Positions 15,553 through 24,797 are shown, counted from the stretch's first letter. The stretch: DNA of 33,535 nucleotides from Synechococcales cyanobacterium S06 (GCA_011391125.1 JAABRE010000052.1:1-33535), one strand, 5' to 3'. Notes: generated by a model from the sequence alone, not told the origin. Translations and numbers: made by a program.

Positions 15553-16211
15553 AGTTTTAAAGCTAAAGTTAAACCGTCACCAATGGGGATTAAACTAATA
15601 AAAACTCGCTCATCTTGATGCAATTTTTCGTTAAATTGACGGATTTTATTAGTGCGATTATCTTGTATATTTGGGTCAGCAACTTGACCGGACCAAAGTA
15701 CATTATCAATCACAATTAAACCTCCTGACCGCACTAATTGTAAACACCGTTCATAATAATGCTCATAATTACTTTTATCTGCATCAATAAAAGCGAAATC
15801 AAAACTATTAGTTTCTCCCTCAGAAATTAACCGATCTAAAGTTTCTAAAGCTGGCGCAATATGTAACTTGATTTTATCATTTACACCCGCTTTTTGCCAA
15901 TATTTATGCGCTATATTGGTGTATTCTTCGCTCACATCACAGGCAATTAATTGACCATTTTCTGGTAAAGCCAATGCCACCGCTAATGAAGAATAACCCG
16001 TAAATACCCCCACTTCTAGACATTTTTTTGCGCCTATCAATTTGACTAAAAGCGCCATGAATTGCCCTTGTTCAGGAGCAATTTGCATTTGACTCATGGG
16101 GTGAGAGGCTGTTTCCTGGCGAAGTTGTTTCAAAAGTTCAGTTTCTTGTAGCGAAACTGAAAGTAAATATTCGTAAAGTTGACCTTCAAGTCCAATAGTT
16201 TGATTTGACAT
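15549..16211 (-). CDS. SAM-dependent O-methyltransferase (class I)
   Basis: I choose the Met at 16211 (MSNQTIGLEGQLYEYLLSVS), giving 220 residues. This matches the length and start of cyanobacterial O-methyltransferases such as the Synechocystis enzyme from slr0095; the open frame extends 19 further residues upstream to 16268. Motifs are the SAM loop CLEVGVFTGYSSLAVALAL, the acidic motif GQLIACDVS, the metal-binding Asp in FAFIDADKSNYEHYYE, and VIDNVLWSGQVAD. The family methylates catechol-type phenolics in a divalent-metal-dependent way; the natural substrate here is unknown. It converges on the DUF29 gene. Confidence 0.88.
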   Translation of the reverse strand: MSNQTIGLEGQLYEYLLSVSLQETELLKQLRQETASHPMSQMQIAPEQGQFMALLVKLIGAKKCLEVGVFTGYSSLAVALALPENGQLIACDVSEEYTNIAHKYWQKAGVNDKIKLHIAPALETLDRLISEGETNSFDFAFIDADKSNYEHYYERCLQLVRSGGLIVIDNVLWSGQVADPNIQDNRTNKIRQFNEKLHQDERVFISLIPIGDGLTLALKL

Positions 16212-16455
16212 TAGTTGAGTTAAGATAGCATCATGATAAAATTTTAGCAAAAATTTCCAAAAATCCACAGAAATAAAAGCTTTCAGAGATCCATAATGAC
16301 CCTCTTGATTATAGAATAATGCAGTGAAACATTGAAACTGTCGTTATTTGCCCATTTATGGGCCGGTAAAAAGGGACAGAATTGATGTAAATGAATCAAA
16401 AACAGAGTTTAATAAAGTAAACTCAAGTAAAACACATATTATCTAGGAGATTTAC

Positions 16456-16737
16456 ATGAATAAAGGTGAATTAGTCGATTCCATCGCCGCTAGAGCGAGT
16501 GTCACCAAAAAACACGCTGATGCTGTTTTAACCGCCGCTATTGAAGCAATTATGGAAGCCGTTGCTGATGGCGACAAAGTGACTTTAGTTGGTTTTGGCT
16601 CTTTTGAACGTCGTGAAAGAAAAGCCCGCGAAGGCCGCAACCCCAAAACAGGCGAGAAAATGGACATTCCCGCCACCCAAGTTCCAGCTTTCTCTGCTGG
16701 TAAATTGTTCAAAGATAAAGTTGCTCCCAAGGACTAA
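16456..16737 (+). CDS. HU-family DNA-binding protein
   Basis: A 93-residue HU/IHF protein: MNKGELVDSIAARASVTKKHADAVLTA forms the helical dimerisation body, and GFGSFERRERKAREGRNPKTGE with IPATQVPAFSAGK forms the DNA-intercalating arm and final helix. HU compacts and bends nucleoid DNA. A good SD (AGGAGA, 16446-16451) precedes the ATG. The coding sequence is more GC-rich and codon-biased than its neighbours, as usual for a highly expressed gene. The cobD-like gene starts 22 nt downstream and is probably co-transcribed. Confidence 0.95.
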   Translation: MNKGELVDSIAARASVTKKHADAVLTAAIEAIMEAVADGDKVTLVGFGSFERRERKAREGRNPKTGEKMDIPATQVPAFSAGKLFKDKVAPKD

Positions 16738-16759
16738 ACTCACTCAGCTGGCAGAAATT

Positions 16760-17812
16760 ATGGTGACAAGACCAAATCACGGCGGCAATTTGAACTGGGC
16801 TGCGACCATCGCTGGTTGTCAACCAGCCGAGTTGCTGGATTTTTCTGCCAGTATCAATCCTTGGGGACCTCCCCTAAGTGCGATGGAGGCTATTTCTAGG
16901 GGTCTGACGGCGCTCAAATCTTATCCTGACCCCAATTATTCCCAATTAAAATCCGCTTTGGCAGAGTTTCATAAGCTCTCTCCTGAGTGGATTTTACCCG
17001 GTAACGGGGCGGCGGAGTTGTTGACTTGGGCAGCTTGGAATTTGGCGCAATGTGAGTCAGTTTATTTACCTAGTCCAGCTTTTGGCGATTATTACAGGGC
17101 ATTAAATGCTTTTGGTGCGACAATTAAACCCATTTTTTTAGATTTGAATTGTTTAAATCAGGGGAATTTTTCCCAAGCTGGATTACTTTTAAATAATCCC
17201 CATAATCCCACAGGAAAATTGTTTTTGCGCTCGCAAATTTTGCCCTATTTACAACAGTTTAAACTGGTGGTTATTGATGAAGCTTTTATGGATTTTTTGC
17301 CTCCGGAACACGAACAAAGTTTAATTTCTGATTGCGAAAATTACCCGAATTTAGTCATTGTGCGATCGCTGACTAAATTTTATAGTTTACCCGGTTTAAG
17401 ATTAGGTTATGCCATTTCCCACCCTGAACGATGGCAAAGATGGCAAAAATTGCGAGATCCTTGGTCAGTAAATAGTTTAGCAGCTTTAGTGGGAGAAGCA
17501 GTGATTAAAGATCAGGAATTTCAAGAGCAAACTTGGCAATGGTTAGCACCAACAAGGGAGAAATTATGGCAAGATTTAGGGTCAATTCCTAACTTAAAAC
17601 CCTTAAAAAGTAGCGCTAATTTCTTATTAGTTGAAACCACAGAATCCAGTTTACAATTACAGGAAAAACTCTTAAAACAGTCTCAAATTTTAATCCGTGA
17701 TTGTCTTAGTTTTCCCGAATTAGGCGATCGATATTTTCGTGTTGCTGTGAGAACTTTAACTGAAAATAACCGTTTAATCGAAAGTTTAAAGATAATAAAT
17801 ATTAGTTCGTAG
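16760..17812 (+). CDS. cobD: threonine-phosphate decarboxylase-like PLP enzyme (CobD)
   Basis: The frame is open from 16589, but that part overlaps HU. The ATG at 16760 begins MVTRPNHGGNLNWAATIAG, the usual CobD start, giving 350 residues. Motifs: LLDFSASINPWGPP (substrate-side loop), LPGNGAAELL (PLP phosphate), LLNNPHNPTGK, VIDEAFMDF and the Schiff-base lysine in VRSLTKFYSLPGLRLGYA. CobD makes (R)-1-amino-2-propanol O-2-phosphate from threonine phosphate for the cobalamin lower-loop linker. Cyanobacteria make pseudocobalamin, so the role is plausible. The fold is close to HisC and specificity cannot be proven from sequence alone, but the HGGN and FSASINPWGPP blocks favour CobD. Confidence 0.85.
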   Translation: MVTRPNHGGNLNWAATIAGCQPAELLDFSASINPWGPPLSAMEAISRGLTALKSYPDPNYSQLKSALAEFHKLSPEWILPGNGAAELLTWAAWNLAQCESVYLPSPAFGDYYRALNAFGATIKPIFLDLNCLNQGNFSQAGLLLNNPHNPTGKLFLRSQILPYLQQFKLVVIDEAFMDFLPPEHEQSLISDCENYPNLVIVRSLTKFYSLPGLRLGYAISHPERWQRWQKLRDPWSVNSLAALVGEAVIKDQEFQEQTWQWLAPTREKLWQDLGSIPNLKPLKSSANFLLVETTESSLQLQEKLLKQSQILIRDCLSFPELGDRYFRVAVRTLTENNRLIESLKIINISS

Positions 17813-17845
17813 TTGCGCTTTAGCGCTAAAATATAATGGTAAGCT

Positions 17846-17903
17846 GGGCAGTTTTTAATAATAATAATAAAAATCAAGTAATTAATTTAGGGAAAAACTG
17901 CCC
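17846..17903. repeat. inverted repeat GGGCAGTTTTT / AAAAACTGCCC
   Basis: GGGCAGTTTTT (17846-17856) and AAAAACTGCCC (17893-17903) are perfect 11-bp arms around a 36-nt AT-rich core. It lies between cobD and the next gene. A smaller GCGCTTTAGCGC palindrome precedes it at 17815-17826. It could be a MITE remnant or a stabilising mRNA hairpin. Confidence 0.7.
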
Positions 17904-17941
17904 ACCCTACGAAAGTAGATAATTATTAATTATAATAAATT

Positions 17942-19342
17942 ATGTCACAAAGAAACGAAACAAAAATATTAATATTTTCCCTCTTAATTACCGCAGGTTT
18001 AATTGGTGGTGGAGCTTGGTGGTTTTTGAATAAATTTAACCAAAATAATGGAACTTCAATTAATGTTAATAACAATAATCAATCATCAGCAACTCCTCGC
18101 ATTAGTTCAGGGGAAACCCTATTAATTACCGACGAAAGTAACCCGAATAAACTAGCAGGAATTAGCGCATTTGCAGCGGGGAATTTTAGTGAAGCAGTGA
18201 CAAATTTACAAGCATCTTTAGCCATTAATCGCAATGATCCCGAAGCCTTAATTTACCTGAATAATGCCAAAATTGCTAATAACAAATCCTATACAATTGT
18301 CGTGGCTTCTGTACCCATTGGCGTCGAAAAAAATGTCGCTCAAGAAATATTAAGAGGAGTTGCCCAAGCACAGAATGAAATTAACGCCAAAGGCGGCATA
18401 AATGGCATACCTTTAAAAGTAATTATTGCCAATGATGATAATAACCCCGATATTGCTCAAAAATTAGCTCAAGAATTTGTGAAAAATCCGGAAATTTTAG
18501 GAGTAATTGGGCATTTTGGTAGTGAAACCACCATCGCAGCTTCCTCAGTATATCAAAGTAATGGTTTAGTGTTAATTTCGCCGACAAGTACCTCTGTTAA
18601 ACTGTCAGGAATTGGTAATTATATCTTTAGAACCGTACCCAGCGATCGCTTTTCTGGTAATAGTTTAGCCAAGTATATGTTAACAACATTAAACCGAAAA
18701 AAAGCGGCCGTATTTTATAATTCCCAAAGTGATTATAGTACCTCTTTAAAAGACGTTTTTACTACCACAATTTTTGGCGAAGGAGGAGAAATTGTCACCG
18801 AATTTGACTTCAGTAAACCTAATTTTAATGCCATAAATGCAGTCCAAGAAGCCACCCAAAGAGGAGCAGAAGTATTAATGTTAGCGCCTAATTCTGCTAC
18901 CTTAGATCAAGCTTTACAAGTAACACTAATTAACCAGAAAAAACTGCCCATTTTAGCCGGTGATAGTGTCTATAAACCCAAAACCTTAGAAATAGGAAAA
19001 GACCTTAGTTTAGGTATGATTGTAGCCGTTCCTTGGCACGTTTTATCTAATCCTAATTCTCCCTTTGTAAAAACAGCAACTAACCTTTGGGGAGGTGACA
19101 TTAATTGGCGGACAACCATGGCTTATGATGCTACCGAAGCCTTAATTACAGCTATTAGTAAAAATCCTACCCGTCAAGGAGTTCAACAAGCCTTATTAGA
19201 CCCTAATTTTGTGGCCCAAGGAGGAGCAGGAGACATCCGCTTTTTACCCTCCGGCGATCGCAATCAACAGGTACAATTAGTAACAATAATTAAGGGCAAT
19301 CGTTCCGGTTTTGGTTACGATTTTGTCCCCCTTAAAAATTGA
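17942..19342 (+). CDS. periplasmic ligand-binding protein (Leu/Ile/Val type), membrane-anchored
   Basis: The 466-residue protein has an N-terminal membrane anchor (ILIFSLLITAGLIGGGAWWFL, ~9-29), an Asn/Ser-rich linker and a single TPR-like helix pair (GISAFAAGNFSEAVTNLQAS.., NRNDPEAL). From ~118 it has a type-1 periplasmic binding fold (YTIVVASVPIGV, EILRGVAQAQNEINAKGGING, VIGHFGSETTIAASSVY, LVLISPTSTSVKLSG, FRTVPSD). The family includes branched-chain amino acid and amide receptors. No permease or ATPase gene is adjacent, so it may be an orphan sensor or pair with a distant ABC system. The ligand is unknown. Confidence 0.82.
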   Translation: MSQRNETKILIFSLLITAGLIGGGAWWFLNKFNQNNGTSINVNNNNQSSATPRISSGETLLITDESNPNKLAGISAFAAGNFSEAVTNLQASLAINRNDPEALIYLNNAKIANNKSYTIVVASVPIGVEKNVAQEILRGVAQAQNEINAKGGINGIPLKVIIANDDNNPDIAQKLAQEFVKNPEILGVIGHFGSETTIAASSVYQSNGLVLISPTSTSVKLSGIGNYIFRTVPSDRFSGNSLAKYMLTTLNRKKAAVFYNSQSDYSTSLKDVFTTTIFGEGGEIVTEFDFSKPNFNAINAVQEATQRGAEVLMLAPNSATLDQALQVTLINQKKLPILAGDSVYKPKTLEIGKDLSLGMIVAVPWHVLSNPNSPFVKTATNLWGGDINWRTTMAYDATEALITAISKNPTRQGVQQALLDPNFVAQGGAGDIRFLPSGDRNQQVQLVTIIKGNRSGFGYDFVPLKN

Positions 19343-19481
19343 CAATTAACAAGGAAAAATTAATACTTAATAATTAAAAATTGCTAGTATTATTAATAAA
19401 TAATTCTCTTCTCTTTCCATTAAGGGTAAAATTCTGTAACAATACATTACAGAAATCGTTATTAATAAACAAAGGAAAATC

Positions 19482-19700
19482 ATGGCAGGTAAAATTAAGA
19501 AAGGTGCATTAGTTCATGTCGTTCGGGAAAAACTAGCCGATAGTGTAGAATCCTTAGCCAGTGATACAAGGTTTCCCTCCTATATCTTTGACAGTAAAGG
19601 CGAAATCCTTGATTTAAACGAGGAATATGCCCTAGTTAAATTCTATGTTCCCACACCGAGCGTCTGGCTACGCATTGATCAACTAGATTTAGCTGAATAA
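19482..19700 (+). CDS. ndhO: NAD(P)H-quinone oxidoreductase subunit O
   Basis: A 72-residue NdhO. The pattern [45 protein letters not shown] and QLDLAE is characteristic. NdhO is a peripheral, oxygenic-photosynthesis-specific subunit of the thylakoid NDH-1 complex, which takes part in cyclic electron flow and respiration. The SD AAAGGAAA precedes the ATG. The mdh gene begins 12 nt downstream, so the two are very probably co-transcribed. Confidence 0.95.
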   Translation: MAGKIKKGALVHVVREKLADSVESLASDTRFPSYIFDSKGEILDLNEEYALVKFYVPTPSVWLRIDQLDLAE

Positions 19701-19712
19701 AAGGTAAAAATC

Positions 19713-20684
19713 ATGAAAGCAATCACCACAACTACCATTTCCTGTAAATCCCCTCGAGTGACAATTATTGGAGCGGGCAAGGTTGGTAGTACATTGACTC
19801 AACGTATTGCGGAGAAAGACTTGGCCGATGTGGTGTTATTGGATTTGGTTGAGGGATTACCGCAAGGTATCGCCCTCGACTTAAGCGAAGCTCAGGGGGT
19901 AGAATTACACAGCAGTAAGATTATTGGTACAAATGACTATGCTGATACCGTAGGCTCTGATATTGTGGTAATTACAGCCGGATTAGCTCGTAAACCAGGG
20001 ATGAGTCGGGACGACCTGTTGTATATTAACGCCAAAATTGTTGTCGAAGCCGCCCAAAAAGCTTTGACCTATTCTCCGAATGCCATGTTTATCGTCATCA
20101 CCAACCCGCTTGATGTGATGACCTACTTAGTTTGGAAAGCCGTGGGATTACCCCACACCCAAGTAGTAGGAATGGCTGGAGTCTTAGATTCATCGCGGTT
20201 ACAAGCTTTTATTGCCATGGAATTAGGCGTATCCATCGCCAACGTGAATGCCTTGGTTTTAGGAGGCCATGGGGACTTAATGTTACCTTTACTCAGGTAT
20301 TGTACCGTTAGTGGAGTGCCGATTACCGAGATTATGAGCAAATCAGATATTGACAGGTTAGTCGAACGCACTCGCCATGGTGGGGCCGAAATTGTTAAAT
20401 TGCTCAAAACCGGCGGTGCTTTTTATGCTCCGGCTTCTTCAGCTTGTGTGATGATTGAATCTATGATTAGAAATCAATCGCGAATTTTACCTGCTGCTGC
20501 TTATTTAAAAGGAGAATATGGCCTTCATGATATCTTCATTGGTGTGCCTTGTCGTTTAGGTTGTCACGGTGTCGAAAAAGTGTTGGAAGTCGATTTAACC
20601 GAGGAAGAAACAGAATCTTTACACGCTTCTGCTGCTTCGGTGCGTCAAAATATTGACCTCGCTTTCGCACATTTAAAAATGTAA
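19713..20684 (+). CDS. mdh: malate dehydrogenase
   Basis: A 323-residue LDH-like malate dehydrogenase. It has the NAD motif VTIIGAGKVGSTLTQ (16-30) and the acidic ribose-binding LLDLVEG. The substrate-specificity loop is TAGLARKPGMSRDDLL, where Arg93 stands at the position that is Gln in lactate dehydrogenase, so malate/oxaloacetate is expected. Others are ITNPLDVMTYL, VLDSSRLQ (Arg162) and the catalytic His186 in LVLGGHGDLMLP. It has ~12 extra N-terminal residues before the Rossmann start. It follows ndhO after 12 nt and is followed by a strong hairpin. Confidence 0.95.
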   Translation: MKAITTTTISCKSPRVTIIGAGKVGSTLTQRIAEKDLADVVLLDLVEGLPQGIALDLSEAQGVELHSSKIIGTNDYADTVGSDIVVITAGLARKPGMSRDDLLYINAKIVVEAAQKALTYSPNAMFIVITNPLDVMTYLVWKAVGLPHTQVVGMAGVLDSSRLQAFIAMELGVSIANVNALVLGGHGDLMLPLLRYCTVSGVPITEIMSKSDIDRLVERTRHGGAEIVKLLKTGGAFYAPASSACVMIESMIRNQSRILPAAAYLKGEYGLHDIFIGVPCRLGCHGVEKVLEVDLTEEETESLHASAASVRQNIDLAFAHLKM

Positions 20685-20690
20685 TTGTGT

Positions 20691-20714
20691 CGGGATAATT
20701 GCTCAATTATCCCG
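20691..20714 (+). terminator. hairpin after mdh, possible terminator
   Basis: CGGGATAATTG (20691-20701) pairs perfectly with CAATTATCCCG (20704-20714) across two bases, 7 nt after the mdh stop. No clean T-run follows, so Rho-independent termination is unproven; it may instead stabilise the ndhO-mdh mRNA. Confidence 0.5.
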
Positions 20715-20745
20715 ATCATTAATGAATGGTTAATTATTAATTATT

Positions 20746-22905
20746 ATGACTCAAGCAAAAGTTAAAAAATCCACGCTTAATTTACAAAATCCTGACTATT
20801 ATTTTAACCGAGAATTAAGCTGGTTAGAATTTAATTATCGCGTCCTTTCTGAAGCCTTAGACGAGCGCACTCCCTTATTAGAAAGACTTAAATTTTTAGC
20901 TATTTTTAGTGCGAATTTAGATGAATTTTTTATGGTGAGGGTGGCCGCTTTAAAACAGCAAGTTGAAGCCGGAGTTACGAAATTAACTCCCGATGGCCGA
21001 ACACCCGAACAACAATTAACAGATATTAGTAAACGTCTTCATCCTTTAATTAAACAGCAAGATCATCACTTTGAATATATCATTCGACCTTTGCTAGTTG
21101 AACATGGTATTAATATTATTAATTACGTGGATTTAAACCAAGAACAAAGAACCTATTTACACAAGTTTTTTGAGGAATATATATTTCCAGTTTTGACTCC
21201 TTTAGCCGTGGATCCGAGTCATCCCTTTCCCTATATGTCAAATTTGAGTTTAAATTTAGCCGTCGTCATTCAAAATCCCGACACAGAAGAGGAATTATTT
21301 GCCCGAGTTAAAGTTCCTCGAGTTTTATCTCGTTTTGTGCCTTTACCCCCCGAATTACGGCAATTTCACGGGGATAAAATGGAGGTTTGGAGTGGAGTAC
21401 CCCTCGAACAAGTGATTGCCCATAATTTGGACTTTTTGTTTCCGGGGATGAATATTCAGGAATGTTATCCTTTTAGAATTACTAGAAATGCAGATTTAAC
21501 AGTGGAAGAAGATGAAGCCGACGATTTACTTTTGGCCATTGAACAAGAATTAAGAAAACGTCGTTTTGGCGGTTCAGCTGTCCGTTTAGAAATTGAATCT
21601 TCCCTTCCCGAAAATATCCGTTTAATGTTAACTAAAGAATTGGGTTTAGCGGAGGAAGATGTGTATGAAAAAGATGGCTTATTAGGGTTAGGAAATTTAT
21701 TTTATTTTCTGTCTTTATCGCTACCAGAATTAAAAGATAAACCTTGGAAATCCGTTGTTCCAGCGGAATTTCAGGTGATTAATCCGATAAAATTAGATAA
21801 CGATTCTGTGACTAATAATGACGGCAAAAATATCTTTGACTTGATCAAAGAAGGCGACAGGCTTATCCATCACCCCTACCACTCATTTAGCGCCACCGTA
21901 CAGCAGTTTATCACCCAAGCTGCTTATGATGAAAATGTGCTGGCCATAAAAATGACATTGTATCGTACTTCGGGAGATTCACCGATTGTTAATGCGCTGA
22001 TTTCTGCCGCCGAAAATGGTAAACAAGTGGCCGTTTTAGTGGAATTAAAAGCGCGTTTTGACGAAGAAAATAATATTAATTGGGCGAAAAAATTAGAGAA
22101 AGCTGGAGTCCATGTAGTATATGGTTTAGTCGGGTTAAAAACCCATACCAAAATCGTTTTAGTAGTACGTCAAGAAAAGAACAAAATCCGTCGTTATGCT
22201 CATATTGGCACCGGCAATTATAATCCGAAAACTGCTAAATTATACACCGATTTAGGGCTATTAACTTGTCGAGAAGATTTAGGTGCCGATTTAACTGATT
22301 TGTTTAACTTTTTAACCGGTTATTCCAAGCAAAAATCCTACCGTAAATTGTTAGTTGCTCCGGTTACTTTACGAGACAAAATAACAGCCATGATTTTACG
22401 AGAAGCTGAACATTGTCGTCAGGGAAAAAGTGGCCGGATTATTGCCAAAATGAACGCTTTAGTGGATAGTAAAATTATTGCCGCTTTGTATGAAGCCAGT
22501 CAAGCTGGTGTTAAAATTGATCTGATTATTCGTGGTATTTGTTGTTTAAGACCGGGGATTCCCAAGGTAAGTGATAATATTAATGTGATTAGTATTATTG
22601 GGCGTTTCTTAGAACATTCTCGCATTTTTTATTTTCATAATGGAGGTGAGGAAGAAGTTTATATTGGTAGTGCAGATTGGATGAGTCGAAACTTAAATCG
22701 TCGTGTCGAAGCTGTTACCCCAGTGGAAGAGCCAAAATTAGCTCAAGACTTACAAGAAATTCTCGGGATTATGTTAGCTGATAACCGTCAAGCTTGGGAT
22801 TTACAAAATGATGGTAGTTATATCCAACGCAAACCAATTGATGAAAAACATTCCCAAAGTACCCAAGAAATTTTAATGGAATTAGCCCTCAAATCTACTG
22901 ATTAG
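20746..22905 (+). CDS. ppk1: polyphosphate kinase 1
   Basis: A 719-residue PPK1 of normal length that makes polyphosphate from ATP reversibly. The N-domain signature is YFNRELSWLEFNYRVL and the head domain includes LKFLAIFSANLDEFFMVRV. The autophosphorylated His is in GLVGLKTHTKIVLVV (His467, equivalent to E. coli His435), and the second His is in GRFLEHSRIFYF (His624, equivalent to His592). IGTGNYNPKTAKLYTDLGL and GSADWMSRNLNRRVEA are the phospholipase-D-like repeats. It stands alone after the mdh hairpin and converges on the porin gene over two heptamer arrays. Confidence 0.97.
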   Translation: MTQAKVKKSTLNLQNPDYYFNRELSWLEFNYRVLSEALDERTPLLERLKFLAIFSANLDEFFMVRVAALKQQVEAGVTKLTPDGRTPEQQLTDISKRLHPLIKQQDHHFEYIIRPLLVEHGINIINYVDLNQEQRTYLHKFFEEYIFPVLTPLAVDPSHPFPYMSNLSLNLAVVIQNPDTEEELFARVKVPRVLSRFVPLPPELRQFHGDKMEVWSGVPLEQVIAHNLDFLFPGMNIQECYPFRITRNADLTVEEDEADDLLLAIEQELRKRRFGGSAVRLEIESSLPENIRLMLTKELGLAEEDVYEKDGLLGLGNLFYFLSLSLPELKDKPWKSVVPAEFQVINPIKLDNDSVTNNDGKNIFDLIKEGDRLIHHPYHSFSATVQQFITQAAYDENVLAIKMTLYRTSGDSPIVNALISAAENGKQVAVLVELKARFDEENNINWAKKLEKAGVHVVYGLVGLKTHTKIVLVVRQEKNKIRRYAHIGTGNYNPKTAKLYTDLGLLTCREDLGADLTDLFNFLTGYSKQKSYRKLLVAPVTLRDKITAMILREAEHCRQGKSGRIIAKMNALVDSKIIAALYEASQAGVKIDLIIRGICCLRPGIPKVSDNINVISIIGRFLEHSRIFYFHNGGEEEVYIGSADWMSRNLNRRVEAVTPVEEPKLAQDLQEILGIMLADNRQAWDLQNDGSYIQRKPIDEKHSQSTQEILMELALKSTD

Positions 22906-22924
22906 GCTGATTGCACCAAATTGC

Positions 22925-23040
22925 GGTAATAGGTAATCGGTAATCGGTAATCGGTAATCGGTAATAGATAATAGGTAATAGGTAATAGGTAATAGGTTTT
23001 TAGGTTTTTAGGTTTTTAGGTAATAGGTTTTTAGGTAATA
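22925..23040. repeat. heptamer/octamer tandem array (GGTAATC, GGTAATA, GGTTTTTA)
   Basis: Directly after ppk1 the sequence runs as GGTAATA, four GGTAATC, then GGTAATA/GATAATA units, then a mix of the octamer GGTTTTTA with GGTAATA, up to 23040. The change of unit along the array suggests slippage followed by drift. Confidence 0.93.
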
Positions 23041-23074
23041 AGAATAACTATTAACTCACCTGCTTAAAATTTGT

Positions 23075-23193
23075 TAACTGATAACTGATTACTGTTAACT
23101 GATAACTGATAACTGATAACTGATAACTGATAACTGATAACTGATAACTGATAACTGATAACTGATAACTGATAACTGATAACTGATAACTGA
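23075..23193. repeat. heptamer tandem array, 17 units of TAACTGA
   Basis: Two TAACTGA units, one variant TTACTGT, then 14 perfect TAACTGA units run in register to 23193. The array ends 21 bp before the stop codon of the minus-strand porin gene. With the preceding array it fills nearly all of the 309-bp gap between the convergent ppk1 and porin genes. Confidence 0.96.
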
Positions 23194-23214
23194 TGTTTAG
23201 TGAGATCAAGCCAG

Positions 23215-24750
23215 TTAAAACTGGATTTTGGCCCGAATTCCGGCAATAAAGGCGTTTTCCGTGGTAGAACGGGGAGGCTGAATATATTGAAGGTCAGCGG
23301 TAAGATAAAACCAAGGGGTAACGGCGTAACTGTAGTATGCTTCAATTCCCTGTTCATCGCCAACGCTAACTGGTCCAGCAATATCGTTCAGGGAGTCTTG
23401 CAGGTCATCGCTTAAGTCATAGTAAAAGTAACCTAGGCCAAAACTATCCCGCTCCCGGTTTGGAAATAGCCCTGTACCACCAATTCCAGCGATGATTGAA
23501 TTTTGGACATAGTTGGGATTACCGTCAGAAATAGCACCCTTGAGAAATACCCCCCACCCCTGACTCGGATTACTCTTATTAACATGAAACAGATGAGAGA
23601 ATTGAAATGCAAGACTGTAAGTTCCTGTCTTGGTTAAAGGTTCTAAACCATTTTTAAAGGACTCAGATACACTCGCAAAATCTGTTCCCGTTTTAGTTGA
23701 ATAGATACCCGTGAAGGAGAAAGTAGTTGGCCTGCCCGCCATTTTGGTGGCGTAGGCCGTGGTGAGGGAGAAAGTGACTCCATTACTAAATAGATCATCA
23801 GGCCAATATTCTTGGGTGCGGTCATCAGGGTCATAAACCCAGAAAGATAGGGTAACAGGGTTCAGTTTAACATTGGCGATCGCCCCAAAGAAAACAGGAG
23901 GCACTAAACCACTCGGAGGAGCTGCAAAGACTGCATTTTCAAATCGACGCGTTCCCCAGCCCCCAAAAAAGGGATCGTTTTGTACCAGGTCGAGTGCATT
24001 GATTTTGCCAAGCATTACGGAGGTGCGATCGCCAAATTTCTGAGTGAAATAGAGGGATGTAGCGACAAGAGTATCCGGACTTTCCCCTGGGAATTCCATA
24101 CCGGAGTTCGTCGGGAAAAATGTCCCTCCAAGTGAACCGGGGAGTTCACCATAGCGATATTCGAGGTGAGTGTTAAAACCTCCTCCTTGCCAAAGTCCCA
24201 GTTTACCGGTATCAAAATTAATCCAATTATCTAATCTACCACCGTATTGAATCCCATTTTCGCCAGTTCCCGCTGCTAATCCCTGCAAATATTGAGTAAA
24301 TTCTAGCTCAAAATTGATCCCTTTCTCTTTTAATTGAGAACGAAATCCACCCCAATCTCCTGTCAAATAAGGACGTTGACCAATATTTTGACTTGATTCG
24401 GTCTCCGACTCATTAGAGGCAGGTGTTTGGGAAGAAGAGTCCTCTTCTGGCACGTTTTTGCTATCCTCAGAGTCAGGACTAATTTCTCCTTCAACAAGTA
24501 AATCACTGGCTTTTGTTGAGTAGATTTCCAGATTATCAGCACTTGTTGGCTCAGTAATGGGGTTAATTTCAGGGATGAATAAATCATTATGCGCCGTGGC
24601 GATCGCCTCAGAGGTGATGTTCTCAGGATTTAGCTGATCAGATGGTACAAATTCAGCTGTCGCCAAAACGGGATTGAAAATTAGTCCAGCGAGGGCGATC
24701 GCCGGAGTCAAGGCCAAAACTTTGCCTTTGGGGTAACGGATTCGGTTCAA
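23215..24750 (-). CDS. OprB-type carbohydrate porin without SLH domain
   Basis: A 511-residue outer-membrane beta-barrel. There is a signal peptide (VLALTPAIALAGLIFNPVLATA), then a ~90-residue acidic, Ser/Glu-rich linker (~35-122). The OprB-family barrel starts at GQRPYLTGDWGGFRSQLKEKG and includes LYFTQKFGDRTSVMLGKI, NDPFFGGWGTRRFENAVF and a last strand AFIAGIRAKIQF ending in Phe, the usual BAM signal. Most cyanobacterial porins have an SLH domain after the signal peptide; here it is absent and the linker stands in its place. That resembles proteobacterial OprB and suggests transfer with the adjacent island. Substrate is inferred to be sugars or small organic acids. Confidence 0.88.
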   Translation of the reverse strand: MNRIRYPKGKVLALTPAIALAGLIFNPVLATAEFVPSDQLNPENITSEAIATAHNDLFIPEINPITEPTSADNLEIYSTKASDLLVEGEISPDSEDSKNVPEEDSSSQTPASNESETESSQNIGQRPYLTGDWGGFRSQLKEKGINFELEFTQYLQGLAAGTGENGIQYGGRLDNWINFDTGKLGLWQGGGFNTHLEYRYGELPGSLGGTFFPTNSGMEFPGESPDTLVATSLYFTQKFGDRTSVMLGKINALDLVQNDPFFGGWGTRRFENAVFAAPPSGLVPPVFFGAIANVKLNPVTLSFWVYDPDDRTQEYWPDDLFSNGVTFSLTTAYATKMAGRPTTFSFTGIYSTKTGTDFASVSESFKNGLEPLTKTGTYSLAFQFSHLFHVNKSNPSQGWGVFLKGAISDGNPNYVQNSIIAGIGGTGLFPNRERDSFGLGYFYYDLSDDLQDSLNDIAGPVSVGDEQGIEAYYSYAVTPWFYLTADLQYIQPPRSTTENAFIAGIRAKIQF

Positions 24751-24797
24751 TTTTTGTCAGCCTCCATAATAATAGTTAATCACCTGTTACACCGTAC

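Noticed and set aside
16212-16268. 19-residue N-terminal extension of the O-methyltransferase
   Set aside because: Homologues of ~220 residues start at the equivalent of 16211.
16589-16759. N-terminal extension of the CobD-like protein
   Set aside because: It overlaps the HU gene in another frame, and the family start MVTRPNHGGN is at 16760.
20691-20714. Riboswitch or leader structure before ppk1
   Set aside because: A single hairpin only, close to the mdh stop; it fits an mRNA end better than a ligand-sensing leader.
23064-23381. Minus-strand ORF of 105 codons with repeated SVISYQL
   Set aside because: It is a translation of the TAACTGA heptamer array running into the antisense of the porin gene; there is no domain and no sign of real coding.
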